Source: Diorhabda sublineata
Lineage: Eukaryota > Arthropoda > Insecta > Coleoptera > Chrysomelidae
Direction: 5' to 3'
Length of the DNA stretch: 64,000 nt
NCBI RefSeq assembly: GCF_026230105.1
Contig: NC_079475.1
Coordinates: 15,144,125 to 15,208,124, forward strand
Under the pieces are notes generated by a model. The model did not search any database, was not told the DNA's origin, and saw nothing but the letters and a program-made list of their open reading frames with translations. Within the stretch, counting starts at the first letter, position 1, and the number at the start of each line of letters is the position of its first letter. The translations under genes and the position numbers were made by a program. Positions 56,743-64,000 of this stretch are shown here, in pieces.

Positions 56743-58732
56743 ATGTTAGAGGAATTGGACAGTGAACCTGAACTTTTTAGTGGTGGTTCCAGTGATGAAT
56801 ATGTGGCAGATACAGCCGACAGTAGCACATCAAGTAGTGATAGTGATAGTTTGGAGGTTAGAAAAACAAACAGGAAGTCTGTAAATGAATCGCAGTGGGT
56901 TCGAAATAAGAAAAAGAAACTTTTGGCTACTGGCGCAAGACATCTTAATAGTGTGAACAAAATGGTCGGTCCTAGAGTGGTTGGCGAAGACTGTAAATGC
57001 AAATTTAAATGTTTCGAAAACTTTAATGAACAGGAGAGAACGCAGATCTTAAATAAATTTAATGAAATTGGCGAGAAAGTAATGCAGGATACTTACCTTG
57101 TAGGCCTAATAAGTACGTCAGAAGTAACCAGAAAACGTCCTAAGACAGGAAATGGTCGGCAACGAAACGTTTCCCATAAATACATGGTAAGTACTTACTC
57201 ACCTTTCAATTTATTTTCTGAAATAATCCATTTTTTTAAATTTCAGATTCGTATTGGTTCAAAATCCCACCGAGTATGCAAAAAAGCATTTGGTGCGGTT
57301 CATGGTATATAATCTAAAAGAATTGATCGCTTGTCAGCTTTCTTAAAATCTAACGACGCTATCACATCTCCTAAGGATGGTCGTGGAAAGCATCACACTA
57401 GACCCAACATGATCCCCTCAGAAATCGTTGAGCAAGTAGATAGCCATATTCGCAGTTTTCCCAAGAGATCGTCTCATTACAGTCGTCAAAAAAATAATAA
57501 TAAAATGTATCTTTCACCGGAATTAAATGTCAAGAAGCTGTATGAATTATATCTAGAAAAATATGAAAAAGATATGTTTGATATATATGGCCTAAAAGAT
57601 AAAAAACATATTTTCCGTCCGAAAGTGACTTACGACTTCTACTTTAGATATTTCAAGGCTAATTATAATATTTCGTTTGGCAGCCCACGGTCACTTGCAA
57701 GACTTGCGACGAATATGAAAATAAACTTAAGCTACCCTTACCCGATGAAGAATTAAACCAAATTAAAACTTCTAAACAGATTCATGTAAGCAGAGCTCAA
57801 GTATTCTTTGATGCACTCAAAGAAAAAACAGAAGAAGCTAAAAGTAATCCCGAGGTAGAAGTACTCTGCTTTGATCATCAACAGAATGCACCTTTACCTA
57901 AAGTCCCCTCAGGAGATGCATTTTATCTTAGGCAGTTATGGGTTTTTAATTTCTGCATTTATTCAGCCAAAACAGGAATTTCGCATTTTTACATGTATGA
58001 TAAACCACTGGCAAAAAGACACCCAATGGAACCATTAGCTTCCTAGATCATTATTTAAAAAATATAATGTCCAAGGATGTGAAAACATTGTACATCTTCT
58101 CAGACAACTGCGCTGCTCAAAACAAGAACGGAAGCCTAGTACAATATCTATTCACTTTGGCCCAAACTAAACAGTTTCAGTCGATTCTTCATCGATATCC
58201 TGAACCTGGCCACTCCTTCTTGCCACGTGACAGGCCATTTGGGGTTGTAGAAAAAGCATTAAGAAAAATCGAACGAATATTTACTCCTCAAGAATATATG
58301 ACACATTATGGCAAATGCAGCAGAAACTTTGAAGTGGTCCCACTAGAACAAAACATGATTTTTGACTTTGTAAATTATTTAAAGCCACATTTTAAGAAAA
58401 CAGTCATCAACTAGCATAGACAGAAATTTGCGATAAGCAAATACAAACTGATTTTATATGAAGCAAACAGTGGAATCCAGTGCAGCGAGTCTTGTAATTT
58501 ACCTATCTATAGTACATTCAATATTCAACGTTCTACGTTAGATACCAATACGGCACCAAATAAAAAATAAAGAAAAATTGCCATTGAAAAAAGTAAAATA
58601 TGATAACGTGATGGTGCTGGCAAATCAATACGTGCCAAAAAACGACCTATCTTACTATGAAAAATTAACTTTTGCTCAGGAGAACACAGGTAGTGACGTC
58701 GAAATGACCAACGACGAAGAAACTATTGAATA
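56743..58732 (+). pseudogene. Sola-like transposase gene, one short intron, broken
   Basis: The start is ATG at 56743 with an acidic/serine-rich N-terminus (SDEYVADTADSSTSSSDSDS), then CKCKFKCFENFNEQERTQIL. A 60-nt intron (57187-57246, gtaagt...tttcag) is in frame, so retention leaves the ORF open. After it come KSHRVCKKAFGAVHGI, a TAA stop at 57310-57312, KHHTRPNMIPSEIVEQVDSH, a frameshift near 57685, EVLCFDHQQNAPLPKVPSGD (first catalytic Asp region), a second shift near 58020, then TLYIFSDNCAAQNKNGSLVQ and RYPEPGHSFLPRDRPFG. A stop lies at 58412. The C-terminus ends at 58732, followed by AATAAA at about 58786. Four or five lesions make it inactive. Confidence 0.75.
57187..57246 (+). other. 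60-nt intron in the Sola-like transposase gene
   Basis: gtaagtacttactcacc ... tttaaatttcag. Removing it joins HKYM to RIGSKSHRVCKKAF without frame change. The length is typical of short insect introns. Confidence 0.6.
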
Positions 58733-59119
58733 GTATTAGATTCTATGACTTATTATTATTGTTTTTGTTTAATGAGTAACGTTGAATAAAGTTTATGTAA
58801 TAAATATATACAAATTTTGCGTTCAAATGTAATTTTAGTTCTTTCATTATTGCAGACACGCACACTTTTTGAAGTTTTGGTGCAAGAATGACGTAGATCC
58901 ATTAAAAAACAACTTTTTATTTGCTTTAAAATATTATATTTTTAGAAGATTTTCGGTATTTGTAATTGTTAAGGTACGTGCTTTTGGCAGTTTAAAACGT
59001 AAAAGTGGTATCTAATAAACTATGGCGTATAAAAGTTTTTTTTTATTTTCTCAAAATCGACTTTTATGGAGCTGCGTCATTCTTGCTGCGGAGTCCTCAA
59101 ATGTCTAATGCAAAGACTT

Positions 59120-59630
59120 ACACACTCTTTTGTTAAGTATAGAAAAGATAAAGCAAATTTCTTCGCTAAATTACCGATAATGGATAAGTTATATATCCAT
59201 TTCCATGATAAATGGACCAAAATGTAGAGAAAAGAGTGGAGATTTACCACTGTTTACACTCTGCAGATAATGTCAAATTTATCGTATTTTCAGATGCTAA
59301 AAGTGCCTTTTCTGGTAAATAAATTACATAAGGCGACACTTGGTATTTTCTTGCACCAGTCATAGGTTTCCCATTGCAACAGATTCATTAATTTATGCAG
59401 GAGTCGAGTTAGTTGAAGATCCACCACATTCTCCAGATTTGCACCTAGCAATTACCGTTTATTTCCAAAGAAGACATGCGTGGTAAACGATGTACTTCAA
59501 TAATATATTGAACAATCTTTCTCTCGAGACGCATTAAAAATGCTTCAATATCGATAGGTAAAAGATGTTAACATTAATGTGGAATATGTTAATAGATAAA
59601 AATCGTATCTTCACCAATATTTTATTCGTA
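59120..59630 (+). mobile_element. mariner relic, C-terminal half
   Basis: GVELVEDPPHSPDLHLA is the ELLEHPPYSPDLAPSD motif of mariner transposases with a frameshift after it. Weaker upstream resemblance. No ends found. Confidence 0.5.
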
Positions 59631-60465
59631 ATTTGATCAGGGGCGGAGCCAAAGGATCAACCGTTCAAATAGATGATTATGAAGCGTGAGGATCTGGAAG
59701 TTAAACATGTCAGATTTAGTGTAGACAAAGTATTGAGAAAACTTTTTAGATATGTAGAAGAGGATAAATTTGTGAAAAAAATTGTTAAACTGACAATAGT
59801 TTAGTTAGTTATAAACATGTGATACGATTTACTAAAGAATTTATACAAAACAATGATTTTTTGACTTATATTACGATAACTCTATGCAAGCTTTGTCATT
59901 TCTATAATTTATGTATTTTTAAAAAACTTCATTCTTCTGGAATCAGTTTTTTGTTTATTAATGAATAATTCTGTAGAAAGCATTCATTTGGAAAAAGAAG
60001 TTGTATTCAACCTATTGTATGGGGATGAGAGTGAATGGAAGTATTGAATTTATAATCGAAACAACAGAAATGAAGGCGTTATGAAAATCTACAGCTATTG
60101 TTTATGTTCATTAGACTGTTAAATTAAATATTCAATTTATTTTTTATATGCATAATAATGAATCAGCACCTATACAAGGCAATAATTATGCATGCTATTG
60201 AAACTTCTCAATAGAAATTTTACTAGGTTTCAAACTAGTTGTGTAAATAGTTCACACAAATCAAACGACAGCGGCTAAATTGAGATTTCATTTGTCAATG
60301 CTAACGTATTATCTCTAATATTTATATTATCTCTTGTTTTTCTCTTTCTGTCGCTTATTTAGTTCATAAACTTCCTCTCAAATATCAATTTCATTTTAAA
60401 CTCCATTTATTGTTTTCATTTAAAATTTAAAATTTCACTTCCCCAATAGCGTTCTTCATGAAATG
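59631..60465. other. No recognisable gene
   Basis: AT-rich; nothing recognised. Confidence 0.45.
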
Positions 60466-60469
60466 GCCA

Positions 60470-61140
60470 GAGAAGTGGCCAGTGAATTAAACATGTGTGA
60501 GTGTGATTTTTCCAGAAGTTATTGTCATCAAATACCAAGTCACTGGTAACTTCGATCAAAGATGCGGTTCCAGAAGAAAAAGTTACACATCCAAGAGATA
60601 TGACCGATTCATTGCCAGCAAACCATTAAGGATTCGGACCTCACTGGTTTTTTAAATCCAACAAGAGCTCAGATAACGCGAAGAGTGGCTGTACGGTCAG
60701 AAGAAGACTTAAAATTAAATTACTTTGAGCCAAAAAAGGGTCAGCTACTTGCCTCAAATTAACTCTAGACCTGCGAGCAACCCATTTACGATTTGTCAGG
60801 GAACATGTTAATTGGACTGACGAATAATTCAGCTCCGTTCTCTTCTCTGACGAAAGCGGAATGTGCCTGCAAGGTAGCGATTGGGGAGGATTCTACAGAA
60901 GACCTAGAGAAAGATTGGCGCTGAGTTCTTTAAAAGAATGCGTAACCCGGTCTTAAATGCTATCGAACATTTATGGGATTAACTTAAGAGAAAAGTTTGG
61001 ACTGCACCAACCAAGAAATCGTACCCTAAACGGCGTTTACTGAAAAATGGGATAGCATCGAAAAAGATGGGGTAAAGAAACTTATTCGATCAATGAAATG
61101 AAGGTATTATTATGTCCACGGGAGAGAATACTAAATACTG
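60470..61140 (+). mobile_element. Tc1-like transposase relic
   Basis: Plus-strand pieces: HLRFVREHVNWTDE, FSSVLFSDESGMCLQGSDWG (first catalytic Asp; Tc1 signature), YRRPRERL, then AIEHLWD*LKRKVWTAPTKK and INARGGHTRY-like end (MSTGENTKY). The middle with the second Asp is deleted. Confidence 0.75.
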
Positions 61141-61189
61141 ATAGGTTAATATCTTATAAATTATTATTCAGAGATGTTTTTTTTTTGTT

Positions 61190-61579
61190 TCAAATCCCTT
61201 TTTGTTTGATAATTTCTCTGCCAAAAAAATAACTCAACATAGACCACACATTTATATAGTTTATAATCATACTAAAGATATTCAATAACACATTATAATA
61301 CTTTTTGCAACCACTCTTATTCGATGATGTCTTTGGCTCTTTTGAGTGGTTTAGGGCCATTGATGAATTGTGATTTTTGCCGATCACTTCCAGTAACTTT
61401 GAACTCTGCATTTCTGTGCTATTATTATTTACATGATAAATTATATTTACTTTTATTGTAGCAGTATTCAGTAAGATTCGACAATGGAAATTCTTTGCTA
61501 TGTTGTATGTTTGGTCAACAGTAATAACGTCTCCTTTAGTCAAATTGTCTTTTTCTTCTGCTCTCAATGTTCCGTTCAA
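61190..61579 (-). CDS. Unassigned ORF of 129 codons
   Basis: The product contains KGDVITVDQTYNIAKNFHCR and later EPKTSSNKSGCKKYYNVLLN. No recognised motif, no membrane span of note, and no clear promoter. At this length in AT-rich DNA it may be a transposon fragment or chance; listed because it is the longest unexplained frame on this side. Confidence 0.2.
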   Translation of the reverse strand: MNGTLRAEEKDNLTKGDVITVDQTYNIAKNFHCRILLNTATIKVNIIYHVNNNSTEMQSSKLLEVIGKNHNSSMALNHSKEPKTSSNKSGCKKYYNVLLNIFSMIINYINVWSMLSYFFGREIIKQKGI

Positions 61580-61749
61580 TCCTGAATATCTAGCTTCTTT
61601 TTGTCCTCTTCTTTAGACAATGTACTCGAGCTGTCGTATCATTTTTGTAGTGTTCGTGTGTTTGATTTCTGTTTATTCTCTATAATTCAGGTTTCTAATG
61701 CAGGCTCTCTTCAACAGATTCAGACTTGTTACTTTCTAAGTTAAAGGTC

Positions 61750-61904
61750 AATTTATAAAATTTTATGCTCGCGTCCGCGTTGGCGCCCTCGTTTGCGTTC
61801 AATATAATACGAAGTGTGATTTATAAACACAATTCTATATAGACTTGAACGTAACTCCAACGAGAGTGTCAGCGCTGGCGCGAGCGTAATCATTATAAAT
61901 AATT
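61750..61904. repeat. GC-rich foldback repeat
   Basis: Left arm tttatgctcgcgtccgcgtt ggcgccctcg; right arm in inverse gagtgtcagcgctggcgcga gcgtaat. Outer arms aatttataaaa and its inverse also pair. The GC-rich core stands out against AT-rich flanks. Confidence 0.6.
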
Positions 61905-62140
61905 GTTTTGCCTTGTAAATAAGTCTTTCGTAAGTAAGTGTAATAAATAAGCCCTGAGTAAATAAGTAAATAAGCCTTGTAAGTAATAATCTGCTATCAG
62001 ACTCCCTCGCAAGATGTTCGCGTACCAGGGAGTGTGTCTAGTTAACGTCCTCTCCAGAGCGTCGGTTGACTAAAACCTTTTCCCCTCGTAACCTGTAGTC
62101 TACCTCGAACCACTATTATATTACTTCAGGAGGGGGATAC
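61905..62140. other. Short tandem 'aataagta' tract and GC-balanced tail, unassigned
   Basis: taagtaaataagcctt-like units repeat at 61915-61990, followed by a non-AT-rich block (cgtaccagggagtgtgtcta, gagcgtcggttgac, ggagggggatac). The pattern recalls the end of an LTR but no partner was found. Confidence 0.25.
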
Positions 62141-62669
62141 TTACTGCTTTTTTCATCTATTTATATTGATCTTCACTTTCTTATTTATTTTTCTGTTCAT
62201 TTTGCCTATTGCTTCCCATTTTTATGTATTTTCAAAAATAAAAATTGACCTCATTGTTTCAAATTATGCATAAAAGTGCTGTACATTTTTTTTATTATTT
62301 GGGATTGTTTAAAATTCGGAAACCTGTTGTAGGCTTGGTATAATAGGGACATCAATTTGTCGTATAAATATGACTACTTGCAAAAATATCCACTTTAAAG
62401 TGGCCTTCTCTAATATCAACTTAAATCAAGTGATCACAATTTAGTGATGGCACTATAGTGGATGGAATAGTAACGTTTTAACTTCAAAATGATTTCCAGT
62501 GAATAAGTGGCTATGGAAATAAAACAGACAATCCATCAGATGATAACATATTTGGAAGTGGCAAATATCAGAGGCTCAATATGGTTTAGTTTCGGTGGTT
62601 AATGTAGTCGTATTGCTATTAATATGTCGCAAACCTTCAAGATTGTTTCGAAGAAAAGAGAGGGATATA
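62141..62669. other. No recognisable gene
   Basis: AT-rich; nothing recognised. Confidence 0.45.
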
Positions 62670-63419
62670 CGAGATCTGGCTATTAAATAACAACACTGGT
62701 TACAAAAAAGGGTTTTATTATTGAAATCATTCTACATTCGAATGCTCCCCTCAATATTCTCCCTTACCCTCGGCACACACCATTGATCAAAGCAGTACTG
62801 GAAGTCTTCTTTGATGAGAATCTTTCTAAGAAAATCTGAGCAGACCCATTGACGCAAGAGCTTTTGGTCAGAAGTCAGATTTTTCGGCACCAACTTCGCA
62901 CAAACATTTGTCACGTGTAATTCCTCGTGTGAAACTTTTCTAACCGTGTCTGTATTGTCGACTATCATCCAGATGCTCATTAGACGATCAGCTCACACAA
63001 TTTGGTTGATTTTGGTCACTGTTTCCGGAGTTGTATCAGTCTCAGGGGGATCTGAGTCTCGTCATCTTCAGTGCTCTCTCGACCCTCATTAAAGTGTTCA
63101 CAACATTCCAAAACTCGCGCACGAGATAGAGAATTATCTCCATAGGCATCTTACAACAATTTATAGCACTCAGTCGGAGTTTTTTTTTTCAATTTAATGA
63201 GAAATTTGAGATTGATACGTTGCTCCTGTTTTTCGGCATAAGAAAAAAACACGTTCGTTTCAAATTGCTACTGCACAAATACTATAATAGTGACGGAAAC
63301 GTGTTTTGGGACATGCATAGACAAGTTATCTAGATACCTAACGCACTATTCGTTTCATACCCCACCTGTCTAGGGTGCCCTCTAGGCGCGCACTCTCGTT
63401 ATTTTATACCCAGTCCTCA
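62670..63419 (-). mobile_element. Internally deleted mariner (family C), 750 bp, with TIRs and TA duplication
   Basis: Ends cgagatctggctattaaata and the inverted partner (gttattttatacccagtcct), with TA at 62668-62669 and 63420-63421. The minus strand holds N-terminal sequence matching 23512-24121, a longer remnant of the HTH (TVRKVSHEELHVTNVCAKLV then PKNLTSDQKLLRQWVCSDFL), then the C-terminal EDFQYCFDQW. The catalytic core is deleted, as in the sister copy, but with a different left breakpoint. Confidence 0.88.
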
Positions 63420-63421
63420 TA

Positions 63422-64000
63422 TTTCATTGACATCCCTTTCAATAGGACCATAGTGGGGCCCAGATAAATTGACCCGCATAACAGGGAACAACTAAGAAGT
63501 GATGCCACCAATATCCCTGAGATCGACTGGATGTCACATAATTGCTTTATGAAATATGGATTCAAGATTTTGCGGAAGCATTGAACCTAAAAAAGAATTA
63601 TAACTGTGTAGACACTTATGCGGGGTAATTAGCACTTTGAAGTAATTTTTAAGGGTGATAATAAGTTTATAGTAAATCTATTTGTATATCAGTCGTGAAA
63701 TAAATTTCTTTCAAATGGCAAAATGTAAGAGCTACTAGTATCTGCCACCAACAAGTGACGTGAATTAGTAGTTACCAGAAAGTTACCAGACTAAACCGTT
63801 GATGCAACTTTCGTTAACAATTCATCCTTAAATCGTTTTCCACTTGAAGTTTAATGCAGTTACAAGTGATTGGATTAAGTCAAAATAACGTATTGATCAT
63901 TGAGTTAATAAAACGTGATTCTCATTGTTTATGAATATTACAGAGTGGAAGTTGTAAAATTGGTAGTATACACGTAGCATCCCCTTCGTCTAAGTTCCGG
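63422..64000. other. No recognisable gene
   Basis: AT-rich; nothing recognised. Confidence 0.45.

Larger units (their letters stand above)
56435..59098 (+). mobile_element. Sola-like DNA transposon, 2664 bp, both ends intact
   Basis: Terminal inverted repeats of ~30 bp begin gaggact: left gaggacttttcagcaagaac then gacgcagctcc; right is the inverted equivalent (ggagctgcgtcattcttgct then gcggagtcctc). A 4-bp target duplication (aaat) flanks it. The interior encodes a single transposase with the D...SDNC.AQN...GHS arrangement. From memory, Sola elements make 4-bp duplications and have ends starting GRG, which fits. The ends are well conserved, suggesting moderate age despite a broken gene. Confidence 0.85.
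56431..59102. repeat. Target-site duplication aaat bracketing the Sola-like element
   Basis: The four bases aaat occur at 56431-56434 and at 59099-59102, immediately outside inverted ends gaggact and agtcctc. Confidence 0.85.

Noticed and set aside
1..64000. tRNA, rRNA, CRISPR or bacterial operons
   Set aside because: No cloverleaf with B-box (ggttcgaatcc), no rRNA core sequences and no regularly spaced repeats with unique spacers were found.

Overview
The window looks like AT-rich insect nuclear DNA, possibly from a beetle, though the order is a guess. It has short GT..AG introns, (TTAGG)n tracts, many mariner/Tc1 relics, jockey- and RTE-like LINEs, a Ty3/gypsy element, hAT transposons and a Sola-like transposon. 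The only gene recognised with confidence is an intronless, intact Rpn10/PSMD4 (26S proteasome ubiquitin receptor) on the minus strand at 78-1106. Most of the rest is intron or intergenic sequence filled with decayed transposable elements. No bacterial-style operon, CRISPR array, tRNA or rRNA was seen.

Layout: 0-1.1 kb Rpn10; 1.2-6.8 kb LINE and mariner relics; 8.5-9.3 kb a minisatellite with a ~139-bp period; 11.2-14.2 kb a Ty3/gypsy element inserted in a jockey-like LINE, with a 4-bp target duplication whose removal restores the LINE frame; 15.2-16.2 kb a jockey LINE; 16.9-17.6 kb a MITE; 21-24 kb transposon relics; 25.7-26.5, 41.1-41.8 and 49-50 kb copies of one mariner family; 32-33.4 and 38-39.1 kb RTE-like LINEs; 34.6-36.6 kb a hAT element with an intron; 39.4-40.5 kb a LINE; 43.6-44 kb a MITE; 44.1-45 kb a mariner; 51.2-51.9 kb a LINE; 53.3-55.3 kb a second hAT; 56.4-59.1 kb a Sola-like element complete at both ends; 60.5-61.1 kb a Tc1 relic; 62.7-63.4 kb a deleted mariner that is sister to the one at 23.5-24.1 kb.

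Between the transposons I find splice-site-bounded, phase-compatible short exons that could belong to ordinary host genes with large introns. Set 1 (+) is 9939, 16264, 18410, 21961, 24832, 27536 and a terminal exon at 28361 with AATAAA downstream. Set 2 (+) starts at an ATG exon at 30475 and may continue with a membrane-spanning exon at 42578. Set 3 (-) has an ATG exon at 20579-20511 and a possible cysteine-rich exon at 15242-15159. These come from reading splice signals by eye. The products are not recognised, and RNA-seq or homology searches would decide them. The host genes shown here appear independent of one another; the TEs are mostly dead and record several waves of insertion.
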